Origin: Rhizobium sp. BT04
GTDB lineage: Bacteria > Pseudomonadota > Alphaproteobacteria > Rhizobiales > Rhizobiaceae
Length of the DNA stretch: 64,000 nt
Assembly: GCF_030053135.1 (NCBI RefSeq)
Contig: NZ_CP125652.1
Location: forward strand, 1,736,001-1,800,000
Direction of reading: 5' to 3'
Under the pieces are notes generated by a model that saw only the letters and a list, made by a program, of their open reading frames with translations, was not told the origin of the DNA and did no database searches. Made by a program: the position numbers and the translations under genes. Of the stretch, positions 34,959 to 42,459 are shown one piece after another; positions within the stretch are counted from its first letter, which is position 1, and every line of letters starts with the position of its first letter.

Positions 34959-36101
34959 ATGGCCACTCCGCTCACCATCGCCGACCTGAAGAAGCTCGCC
35001 CGGCGCCGCGTTCCGAAGATGTTTTTCGACTATGCGGATTCAGGCTCCTGGACGGAGTCGACCTATGCCGCGAACGAAAGCGATTTCAGCCGGATCAAGC
35101 TGCGCCAGCGCGTGCTGGTCGACATGAGCAACCGCACGCTGGAAACGACGATGATCGGTCAGAAAGTGTCGATGCCGGTGGCGCTCGCGCCGACCGGTAT
35201 GACCGGTATGCAGCATGCCGACGGCGAGATGCTGGCGGCGCGCGCGGCGGAAGAATTCGGCGTTCCCTTCACGCTTTCGACGATGAGCATCTGCTCGATC
35301 GAGGACGTCGCCTCAGCAACGACGCGTCCCTTCTGGTTCCAGCTTTACGTGATGAGGGACAAGGATTTCGTCCTCGACCTCATCCGTCGCGCCAAGGCCG
35401 CCAAATGTTCGGCGCTGGTGCTGACGGCCGACCTGCAGATCCTCGGCCAGCGCCACAAGGACCTGCGCAACGGCCTCTCGGCCCCACCGAAATTAACCGC
35501 GAAACATATCTGGCAGATGGCGATGCGGCCGTTCTGGTGCCTCGACATGCTGCAGACGAAGCGCCGATACTACGGCAACATCGTCGGTCATGCGAAAAAT
35601 GTCACAAATGTCGCCTCCGTATCCACGTTCGCGCACGAGCAATTCGACCCGCGGCTGTCCTGGGCTGACGTCGCCTGGATCAAGGAGCAATGGGGCGGCC
35701 CGCTGATCATCAAGGGCATACTCGATCCGGAAGATGCCAAGGCAGCCGTCGATACCGGCGCGGACGCGATCATCGTCTCCAATCACGGCGGCCGCCAGCT
35801 TGATGGCGCGCCCTCCTCGATCAGCATGCTGCCGAAGATCGTCGATGCCGTCGGCGACAGCATCGAAGTCCATCTCGATGGCGGCATCCGCTCCGGCCAG
35901 GACGTGCTGAAGGCAGTAGCGCTCGGCGCGAAGGGCACGTATATCGGCCGTCCTTTCCTCTATGGTCTCGGCGCCATGGGCAAGCAAGGCGTGTCGCTGG
36001 CGCTCGGCATCATCCGCAAGGAGATGGACATCACCATGGCGCTGTGCGGCAAACGCGACATCAACGATGTGAATTCTTCGATCATCGACGGCCGGCAATA
36101 A
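34959..36101 (+). CDS. lldD: FMN-dependent alpha-hydroxy-acid dehydrogenase (L-lactate dehydrogenase-like)
   Basis: A 380-residue TIM-barrel flavoprotein. It starts MATPLTIADLKKLARRRVPK followed by MFFDYADSGSW, and shows ALAPTGMTGMQH. The catalytic His-Gly-Gly-Arg motif is in IIVSNHGGRQLDGAPS, with the phosphate-binding DGGIRSGQDVLKA and GRPFLYGL. Members oxidise L-lactate, glycolate or mandelate and pass electrons to quinone. Lactate is the best guess. ATG 34959 has GAAGG upstream. It is monocistronic. Confidence 0.88.
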   Translation: MATPLTIADLKKLARRRVPKMFFDYADSGSWTESTYAANESDFSRIKLRQRVLVDMSNRTLETTMIGQKVSMPVALAPTGMTGMQHADGEMLAARAAEEFGVPFTLSTMSICSIEDVASATTRPFWFQLYVMRDKDFVLDLIRRAKAAKCSALVLTADLQILGQRHKDLRNGLSAPPKLTAKHIWQMAMRPFWCLDMLQTKRRYYGNIVGHAKNVTNVASVSTFAHEQFDPRLSWADVAWIKEQWGGPLIIKGILDPEDAKAAVDTGADAIIVSNHGGRQLDGAPSSISMLPKIVDAVGDSIEVHLDGGIRSGQDVLKAVALGAKGTYIGRPFLYGLGAMGKQGVSLALGIIRKEMDITMALCGKRDINDVNSSIIDGRQ

Positions 36102-36147
36102 CCTGCCAGACACGCACCGGCGAGCGCTTATATCGACCGCAGGCGAT

Positions 36148-36588
36148 TCAGCATCGCGGCAGGCCGTCGTTCGCATTGAATAGAAGGATCGCGAAAATCA
36201 CCAGGCAGATGGCGAGGGCAAAACGCTGCCGCCAGACGATGCGGCGCGACCCGGCAATCCGCCTCTCCAGGCCGGGCGGCGTCCTGCCAGGCTTGCGAAG
36301 CTGCATCCGCGACAACAGGTCGTCGACGGCGGCAAGGCCGGCGGCCTCCGTCTCATGGCTCGACGCAAGGCGAAACAGCAGCGCATCGAAGAGGAGATGG
36401 ACCGCCAGCGCAAGGACCAGCACGCAGAATACGAGCATCAAGAGCCAGCCGAGCGATGGAACGAAGCCGCGATATTCCACGGCGATCGGGCCGGCAATCA
36501 GTGGCAGCAGCGCTGCCAGGCCACAGCAGATCGAATTGCGGCCGAGATTTCGCGCAGCCGCCGAGGCCGTGGCATTCCACTGCGTCAT
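36148..36588 (-). CDS. Small membrane protein of the lipid cluster
   Basis: A 146-residue protein starting MTQWNATASAAARNLGRN. Two hydrophobic helices lie in the first half (GLAALLPLIAGPIAV and LGWLLMLVFCVLVLALAVHLLF), a basic cytosolic stretch follows, and a C-terminal helix is near the end (FALAICLVIFAILLF). I do not recognise a family. ATG 36588 overlaps the stop of the upstream PAP2-phosphatase gene by 4 bases and has GGAGGG in front, so translation is coupled. Its role is presumably tied to that enzyme's membrane reaction. Confidence 0.7.
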   Translation of the reverse strand: MTQWNATASAAARNLGRNSICCGLAALLPLIAGPIAVEYRGFVPSLGWLLMLVFCVLVLALAVHLLFDALLFRLASSHETEAAGLAAVDDLLSRMQLRKPGRTPPGLERRIAGSRRIVWRQRFALAICLVIFAILLFNANDGLPRC

Positions 36589-37913
36589 TGCAAGCCCTCC
36601 GTCACGGCATGGATACTTTCCACGGGCAGATGAACACGCCGCCCTGCCCGTTCGATCCGCCGCACGGCTTCGGCTGGATCTTCGCAACGCCTGGTGATGA
36701 GCAGCCAACGCACGATGACGCAGGCGCTCCGCTGGAAACCGAGCGCACAGCAGACGAGGACCGGTCCGTGCTGGCGCTCGGTCTCGATGAGGTTTGCCGC
36801 GGCAAGCGTCTGGATCTTGTCGAGGGCTGTCAGATCAAGGGCGGGAAAGCTGCACCAGCGCGCGCGCGTCCCGCCCGGGCGCTGAAGTTCGCCGGTCATA
36901 TCGATCACCGTGGTAAAGCGGTCGGCCTCGTTGCGACGCGGAAAACGACCGAGATGGACGCCGTCGGTGATCACCACCGATGCCGGCATTCTCCGGGTCC
37001 AGAGCCGAATGTTGATGAGAGCGCCGAGCCGGTAGGGTGCGAGCAGCCAGCGGCTGGCAAGCGTGGCCCGGCCATCGACGCGTTTCTGGAATATTTGCGG
37101 GCCGGCGCCGAAATATCCGACTGCGACGATCGCCAGCGCAATAGCCGGCCAGAGCAACAGAAGCGCTGCTGCCGATAAAGGCGTGCAGAGCGCTGCAAGG
37201 CCGAGAAATGCGATGGCACCGCACAGATAATAGAAGCCGAGACGGCGCGACTTTGGATCGCCGCTCATCGTCAAATTCGCCAGCGGCGAACCGGCATCGC
37301 GCGGAAAAAGCCAGGCGGCAAACAGACCGAGCAGCATGCCGGTGGGTATGTCGATGACCTGATGCTGCCACGTGGTCAGCACGGAGGCACCGATCAGGAA
37401 GCACCAGACGTGCCAGAGAAGTCGTGCCTTGCGCGGCAACCGCCCGCGCAGATGATCCCAGATCACCACCAGGAGCGCGATATGCAGCGACGGCGCCTGG
37501 TTGAACGGCTTATCGAAGCCGCCGAGGACGGCGAACATGAAACCCGGCAAGCCGCTCGTTGCCGGCCGCACGAAGGTCGCCTCGAGCGGAAACGCGATAA
37601 AGCAGGCGACGGCGACGATCTGGATCGTCAGATAACGTCTCGCCAGCCGATCCACATCGCGCGGCGTCGTGTTGATGAACAGGCAGAGTGCATAGAACAG
37701 ATTGATCGACCAATATGGAATGATCGTCCATCCGAGGAACGGAATGGCGCTTTCCCATGCGAAGGCGACGTTCGGCACATGAGCGCGTTGCGATGCCAGC
37801 CAATTGGCGCCGCCATAGCTCAGATAGAAGAGCGGCGCCAGGAAGGCGAGCCAGAGCGCCGCCCGCTTCGGGACCGGCGCTGTCCAGGAAAAAGTTGAAC
37901 GTGCCTTCTCCAC
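36585..37913 (-). CDS. PAP2-like phosphatase fused to a dual-specificity phosphatase domain
   Basis: A 442-residue fusion. The N-terminal half is a polytopic PAP2-like domain, with EATFVRPATSG, QAPSLHIALLVVIWD (PSxH motif) and TWQHQVIDIPTG with the catalytic His and Asp. After further helices a C-terminal dual-specificity/tyrosine-phosphatase domain (about residues 310-442) carries ASVVITDGVHLGRFPRR and the CX5R loop C389-ALGFQ-R395. The usual His before the Cys is Cys388. It could remove phosphate from a phospholipid intermediate made by the CDP-alcohol transferase nearby, as PTPMT1 does for phosphatidylglycerophosphate, but the substrate is unknown. Confidence 0.85.
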   Translation of the reverse strand: MEKARSTFSWTAPVPKRAALWLAFLAPLFYLSYGGANWLASQRAHVPNVAFAWESAIPFLGWTIIPYWSINLFYALCLFINTTPRDVDRLARRYLTIQIVAVACFIAFPLEATFVRPATSGLPGFMFAVLGGFDKPFNQAPSLHIALLVVIWDHLRGRLPRKARLLWHVWCFLIGASVLTTWQHQVIDIPTGMLLGLFAAWLFPRDAGSPLANLTMSGDPKSRRLGFYYLCGAIAFLGLAALCTPLSAAALLLLWPAIALAIVAVGYFGAGPQIFQKRVDGRATLASRWLLAPYRLGALINIRLWTRRMPASVVITDGVHLGRFPRRNEADRFTTVIDMTGELQRPGGTRARWCSFPALDLTALDKIQTLAAANLIETERQHGPVLVCCALGFQRSACVIVRWLLITRRCEDPAEAVRRIERAGRRVHLPVESIHAVTEGLQ

Positions 37914-37922
37914 GCTTTGCCC

Positions 37923-39773
37923 TCAGACTCTCTCGGCCAGCGAGACGGTGAAAATGCCCCATTGGTCGATGCGCTGCTCGATCTTGCGGAAACCGGCCGC
38001 GGCGACCAGCTGGTCCATTTCCTCTTGCGTCCGCCGCCGCATCACCCACGCCTCGCCGCCGCGGTGCGAGGTCAGGGCGCGGGCGATCATCTCCAATTGC
38101 GGATGCCATGGCTGGTTGGTGTAGACGAGCAGACCGCCGGGCTGCATCGCCCGGGCGATCCCATCGAGCGAAGCGGCGATCATCGCATTGTCGGAAAACA
38201 GCTCGTAAAGGCCGGAGACGATGGCGAGATCCGGAGCCGGCGTGATTGCCGCCAGCCCCTCGCCGTCAAAGGCATCCTGCTGGCGGAAGCTCACGAAATC
38301 ACTCAGTCCACGCGCGGCAATGCTCTTGCTGCCGGCGTCGACGTTGATGGCGGAATAGTCCTGCAAACGCGCACTATCGGGACGGACGGCAGCCGTCTCG
38401 ATGGCATCAAGGACATAGCGGCCGTGCCCGGCCGCTATGTCGAGCATATGGGTACTGCGGCCGGCGGCCTTCAGGCGCTGCAGCGCGCGGTCGATCAGCT
38501 CCTGCAAGTGCAGCTTGCGCTGCCTGATGCCGCGCCAGCCGATCGCCTCGAGGAACACCTTGTCGATCAAGCGCCCGCCGGGACCGAGCCCGCGCGGCTT
38601 GTTCTCGTAGACGTAATCGAGCGTCGAGCCGGAATCAAAACCGGTCCTGATCCCGGTCCTTATGCCTTCGGACACCAGAGCGCCGATCTTGATGTTGAGG
38701 CGGCTGAGCGCCCAGTAGATGCCGCGTGGGGATGTCGCATCAAGCGGGCTCGCGAGCCGGTCGGCCTCGTCCTTGGTATAGCCCTGGACATGGGCGGTGC
38801 GAAGATCGGCAGGCGCCCGGGGCTCGGCGAAACGCGCCTCGATAAAACGGCGGACCTCGGCGAGCGCAATCGCGCGGTCCTTTTCACCGAGCGTGTCATG
38901 GTAGAAGCCGGCAAGCACGTGCCGTTCCTTGATGCGGCTGCCGAGGTTTTCGTAAAACCGGTGCTGCGGCGCGTGTCGCACCACCCAGTCGCTGCCGGAG
39001 ATCAGCAGCTGGGTTGGCACGGTGATCGCGCGAGCATCGGCGACGAGCCGGGCTGCCGCCTCATAGAGCTGCACCAGGATGTTGGAGGCAATCGGCCTGG
39101 ATATCAATGGGTCGGATTCGTACGACGCGATGCGCTCGGGGTCATGCGTCAAGAACTTCGCCTTGACATAGGAATTGACGAAGAACGTTCCCTTGAGCTT
39201 TTCCCAGAGCGCAATGCCTTCCTTGGCAAAGGGCACGTAGAGCTTGACGCTGAAGGCCGGTGAGGCGAGCACCAGCGCGCGGATCGGCGGCGCATAATCG
39301 TGCACCCAGGTGGTGGCCAGCACCGCGCCGACGCTCTGCGCGATGACGGCGATGTCTTCGACTGAGATACCGCTTGTCTCGCTGACATGGCGGACGAAGC
39401 AATCGAGATCACGCGCCAAGGCCGCAAAGGATGGCGAGTAGCCGCGCTCTCCCGGCGAACGCCCGTGGCCGCGCGCGTCCCAGGCGTAGAAGGCAAAATC
39501 ATCGAGGCCGAGCTCGGTGGGGAGATGGGCGACGCGGCCGCTATGTTCATGGCCGCGATGGAGAAGAATGATCGCGCCCTTCGCTGCAGCGCCCGTCGAA
39601 GGCCACGCCCGATAAAACAGTCGGGTGCCGTCATGCGATGCGAATTCGGATTCATGCATTGGTCTGGCCGTCGAGGCGGGTTGCACGCTATCGGCAGTTT
39701 GCAGCACGGTCTTCTCCAATTCTGATGGGTGGATAGGTTGCATCCATTGGTGAGCACAGTGATTTGCTTTCAT
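37923..39773 (-). CDS. Bifunctional alpha/beta hydrolase / SAM-dependent methyltransferase
   Basis: A 616-residue two-domain protein. Residues about 40-310 are a monoacylglycerol-lipase-like hydrolase, with LLHRGHEHSGR, DARGHGRSPGERG, the nucleophile Ser in VIAQSVGAVLA and the His in GFYHDTLGEKDR. Residues about 340-616 are a class I methyltransferase with motif I MLDIAAGHGRYVLDAI, followed by YSAINVDAGSK. It lies 9 bases upstream of the PAP2-phosphatase gene and is divergent from the CDP-alcohol transferase. The likely substrate is a lipid head group or acyl chain, though this is inferred only from neighbours. The start is uncertain: ATG 39743 is an alternative, and no clear ribosome-binding site is seen. 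Confidence 0.85.
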   Translation of the reverse strand: MKANHCAHQWMQPIHPSELEKTVLQTADSVQPASTARPMHESEFASHDGTRLFYRAWPSTGAAAKGAIILLHRGHEHSGRVAHLPTELGLDDFAFYAWDARGHGRSPGERGYSPSFAALARDLDCFVRHVSETSGISVEDIAVIAQSVGAVLATTWVHDYAPPIRALVLASPAFSVKLYVPFAKEGIALWEKLKGTFFVNSYVKAKFLTHDPERIASYESDPLISRPIASNILVQLYEAAARLVADARAITVPTQLLISGSDWVVRHAPQHRFYENLGSRIKERHVLAGFYHDTLGEKDRAIALAEVRRFIEARFAEPRAPADLRTAHVQGYTKDEADRLASPLDATSPRGIYWALSRLNIKIGALVSEGIRTGIRTGFDSGSTLDYVYENKPRGLGPGGRLIDKVFLEAIGWRGIRQRKLHLQELIDRALQRLKAAGRSTHMLDIAAGHGRYVLDAIETAAVRPDSARLQDYSAINVDAGSKSIAARGLSDFVSFRQQDAFDGEGLAAITPAPDLAIVSGLYELFSDNAMIAASLDGIARAMQPGGLLVYTNQPWHPQLEMIARALTSHRGGEAWVMRRRTQEEMDQLVAAAGFRKIEQRIDQWGIFTVSLAERV

Positions 39774-39908
39774 TGCAAAAGTCTAGTTGCAAATGTAAGT
39801 CCTTTGCGTGAACCGTTATGAAGTGCGGCCGTCCTCATAGCGACGACGATCTGCACTGCCCGAGCCGGGATAGACTGTTCAACTGCCACGAAATTCCACT
39901 GAGGTAGC

Positions 39909-40520
39909 ATGTCTGTTTATCAATTGAAGTCTCGATTTCAGAACATTCTTCGCCCTCTGGTGCGCTCGCTTGCGGCACAAGGCGTCACCGCCAATCAGGT
40001 GACTTCGGTTGCTGCCGCCGTCTCGGTTGCACTTGGCCTTTTTCTGAGCGTCGCCCCGCTTCCGCATTGGTTCCTGCTGGTGCCTGTGTGGTTTCTCCTG
40101 CGCATGGGCCTCAATGCCATCGACGGCATGCTCGCACGCGAACATGGGCAGAAGAGCATTTTAGGCGCGTATCTGAACGAGATCGGTGATGTCGTGTCGG
40201 ATGTCGCCCTGTATGTGCCGTTTGCCCTCATCGATCCGAACGGTTGGATGCCGGCGATATCAGTCATATTCCTCTCCGCGCTGACGGAATTTACCGGCAT
40301 TCTCGGTCAAACGGTTGGCGCAAGCCGGCGTTACGACGGGCCGCTGGGCAAGAGCGACCGTGCCGTGCTTTTCGGCGCGCTCGGCATCTTTGTCGCGGTT
40401 GGCGGGACGTTTGCAGCATGGACGTCGTGGTTTTGGGCTGTGGTGGCTCTGCTTCTCATATGGACGATCATCAATCGTATCCGCGCCGGTATTCGCGAGG
40501 CGCAGACGTCCACCCGATAG
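39909..40520 (+). CDS. CDP-alcohol phosphatidyltransferase-family membrane protein
   Basis: A 203-residue, roughly six-helix enzyme that would join an alcohol to a CDP-activated lipid. The family motif D1xxD2GxxAR..G..GxxxD3xxxD4 reads here N69-xx-D72-G-ML-AR.. G86-xxx-N90-xxx-D94. D2 and D4, the proposed base, are kept, while D1 and D3 are Asn. VSDVALYVPFALID follows. The symmetric substitution suggests a distinct subfamily. It is divergent from the hydrolase-methyltransferase, sharing a 135-base promoter region, and is the likely first enzyme of the cluster's pathway. The product lipid is unknown. Confidence 0.85.
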   Translation: MSVYQLKSRFQNILRPLVRSLAAQGVTANQVTSVAAAVSVALGLFLSVAPLPHWFLLVPVWFLLRMGLNAIDGMLAREHGQKSILGAYLNEIGDVVSDVALYVPFALIDPNGWMPAISVIFLSALTEFTGILGQTVGASRRYDGPLGKSDRAVLFGALGIFVAVGGTFAAWTSWFWAVVALLLIWTIINRIRAGIREAQTSTR

Positions 40521-40633
40521 GCAGCGGAGCCGATCCGCTGCCGGCTCCTCCATCGGCAAATGTGATCCGGAAACGGTGTCGATCCTTCTAACGGCATCTT
40601 AAACATAGGTTGTATTTTTAGCGCGACATCTTG

Positions 40634-40654
40634 AAAGCACCAAAGCGGTGCTTT
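40634..40654. repeat. Hairpin just upstream of the TnpB-like/PspA frame
   Basis: A perfect 8-bp stem, AAAGCACC (40634-40641) and GGTGCTTT (40647-40654), has the loop AAAGC. It lies 12 bases before the ATG at 40667. Its position and size recall the subterminal hairpins of IS200/IS605-family ends. Confidence 0.45.
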
Positions 40655-40666
40655 ATGTTTTGTGTT

Positions 40667-41806
40667 ATGGCGAACACAGGCAAGACACCGCACCCATCGC
40701 TGCTGCGCTACACGCTGGCGCCTGATGATCATGCCCGGCAGGCGCTGGACGATACTATTGCCGCCTATCGCAGGATGATCGACATCCTGAGCGAACGCAT
40801 CGACGACAGGGCGGGCGCCAACCTCGTCGTGCTGCATGAGCTTGCCTATGAAACCGTCCGCGAGCAGACGGGCCTGCCGGCGCGGCTGGTGACACTCGGT
40901 CTTCGCGATTTCGCCGCCAATCGCGGCGCGAACGCCGATCCGCCGCTTCTGCCGCTCGATGACAAGCTCTTCGCCATCAAGGGCCCCTCGGATCTGACGA
41001 TCGCCACGGTGCATGGGCGCGTTGCCGTACCCTTCGATGTCGCGGGTTATTCCAGGGGATGGGAGAGTATTTTTCCGGCCTACCTTGTGGCCGGTCAGGA
41101 TCGCTACGAGATTCATATCGGCGTCACGCCGAATTCCGCTCGGATGGAGGAAAACATGACGAACGAAGGCATTCTTTCACGCATGGGTCGTCTCATTGCC
41201 GGCATCGCCAATGCGGCGGTCGACAAGGCGGAAGGCGTCAACAAGATCGCCGTCATCGAACAGGCGATCCGCGAAATCGATGCAGCGGCGGACGAGGCCC
41301 GCACCGATCTTGGCAAGGCGCGCGCCGAGGAATATCGCATCCAGAGCCGCAAGGACGAAATCGTCGAGGACATGAAGGCGCTCGACGCGAAAATCCGCCT
41401 CGCTGTCTCGTCCGGGCGCGATGACCTGGCAAAGGCCGGCGTTGCCCGCCAGATCGATCTCGAATCCCAGATCGCAGCTCTGGATAAGGCACTGGCCGAT
41501 GCCAGGGAGCAGTTGGACGACGGCCAGAAAGCCTTGCAGGCCGTGCTCGCCACCCGCCGCGAGGCGGACGCCCGCCTTGCCGACTACAAGCGCAGCATCG
41601 CCAGACATCCCGAAGACGCCGCAGCGGGTCACAGCCGGCCGGCGCCGGGCGCCGATGCTGCCAGGGCTGCGGCGGCCGTGTCGCGGCTGACCGGTGTTCC
41701 ATCAGGCGAACATGCCCTTAGTTCGGAGCTGGACGAGCTCGACCGATTGCACCGCGAACAGGCGATCGAGGCACGCCTCGCGCGCTTCAAAGCGGACAAT
41801 CGGTAA
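40667..41806 (+). CDS. PspA/IM30-family protein with an N-terminal TnpB-like extension
   Basis: A 379-residue open frame. The C-terminal 216 residues (from ATG 41156, MTNEGILSRMGRLIAGIANA) are a PspA/IM30 coiled-coil protein, which binds and stabilises stressed inner membrane. The first 163 residues are different. They read LLRYTLAPDDHARQALDDT, LPARLVTLGLRDFA, DDKLFAIKGPSDLTIATVHG and a final AYLVAGQDRYEIHIGV strand. This order resembles the N-terminal wedge/REC part of TnpB proteins, without any RuvC nuclease. Either the whole frame is translated as a fusion, or PspA starts at 41156, which has its own GGAGG. It is the first gene of a PspA-YqiJ-YqiK operon. Confidence 0.75.
   Translation: MANTGKTPHPSLLRYTLAPDDHARQALDDTIAAYRRMIDILSERIDDRAGANLVVLHELAYETVREQTGLPARLVTLGLRDFAANRGANADPPLLPLDDKLFAIKGPSDLTIATVHGRVAVPFDVAGYSRGWESIFPAYLVAGQDRYEIHIGVTPNSARMEENMTNEGILSRMGRLIAGIANAAVDKAEGVNKIAVIEQAIREIDAAADEARTDLGKARAEEYRIQSRKDEIVEDMKALDAKIRLAVSSGRDDLAKAGVARQIDLESQIAALDKALADAREQLDDGQKALQAVLATRREADARLADYKRSIARHPEDAAAGHSRPAPGADAARAAAAVSRLTGVPSGEHALSSELDELDRLHREQAIEARLARFKADNR
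41146..41158 (+). promoter_or_regulatory. Internal ribosome-binding site and start for native PspA
   Basis: GGAGG (41146-41150) stands 5 bases before ATG 41156, inside the long frame, exactly where PspA similarity begins. It would yield a 216-residue PspA of normal length. Confidence 0.65.
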
Positions 41807-41811
41807 CGCCG

Positions 41812-42459
41812 ATGGGACTTTTCTTCGCCCCCGAATGTGCTCCCTTCGCTATCGCCGCCGCAATCCTGGCCGGCCTGACCGCGATCGAGATGCTCGCGAC
41901 CGTCATGGGATTTTCGATCACGGAGCTTTTGGGAAAACCGGATTTCCATGGACATGACGGCATTTCAGGCTACTTGTCCTGGCTCAATCTCGGCGGGGTT
42001 CCGCTGCTCATTCTGCTGATGCTGGCGCTTGGCTTCTTCGCCATTGCGGGCTTTGCCATACAGGCCGTCGCCGGCGCCTTCTGGGCACCACTGCCCGCCT
42101 TCATTGCCGTCGTTCCCGCCATAGTGGTCACCTTCCCTCTGGTCAGGGCATCGAGCAGGACCGTGGCACGGATCGTGCCGCACGACGAAACCTATGTGGT
42201 CGATCTCGATGGTTTCCTCGGCCGAACCGCCGAAGTGTCGATCGGCCCGCTCGATCAGGGACTGCCGGGACGCGTCCGCGTCAAGGATCAGCATGGAAAC
42301 TGGCATGTGCTGAGAGCCAGAGCCGCCAAGGGGCAGGAACCTCTCAAGATCGGCATTGAGGTTCTTCTCGTCGATCGCACGGCAGACGTGTTTATTGCCA
42401 TTCCCGCGCTGGTCGACCCGACCGATGCGGACAATCAATCTTTGAGGGACCAGCAATGA
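41812..42459 (+). CDS. YqiJ-like membrane protein (OB-fold/NfeD-related)
   Basis: A 215-residue inner-membrane protein beginning MGLFFAPECAPFAIAAAIL. Three hydrophobic helices precede a C-terminal beta-rich OB-fold-like domain (about residues 130-200, with GFLGRTAEVSIGPLDQGLPG and VRVKDQHGNWHVLRARA). It matches the YqiJ partner of YqiK flotillins. It starts 5 bases after the pspA stop and its stop overlaps the flotillin start, so it is in one operon. It probably anchors the flotillin assembly. Confidence 0.85.
   Translation: MGLFFAPECAPFAIAAAILAGLTAIEMLATVMGFSITELLGKPDFHGHDGISGYLSWLNLGGVPLLILLMLALGFFAIAGFAIQAVAGAFWAPLPAFIAVVPAIVVTFPLVRASSRTVARIVPHDETYVVDLDGFLGRTAEVSIGPLDQGLPGRVRVKDQHGNWHVLRARAAKGQEPLKIGIEVLLVDRTADVFIAIPALVDPTDADNQSLRDQQ

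Noticed and set aside
36456..37178. + strand frame opposite the PAP2-phosphatase fusion
   Set aside because: Shadow frame without ribosome-binding site or motifs. The reverse-strand protein has clear PAP2 and phosphatase signatures.
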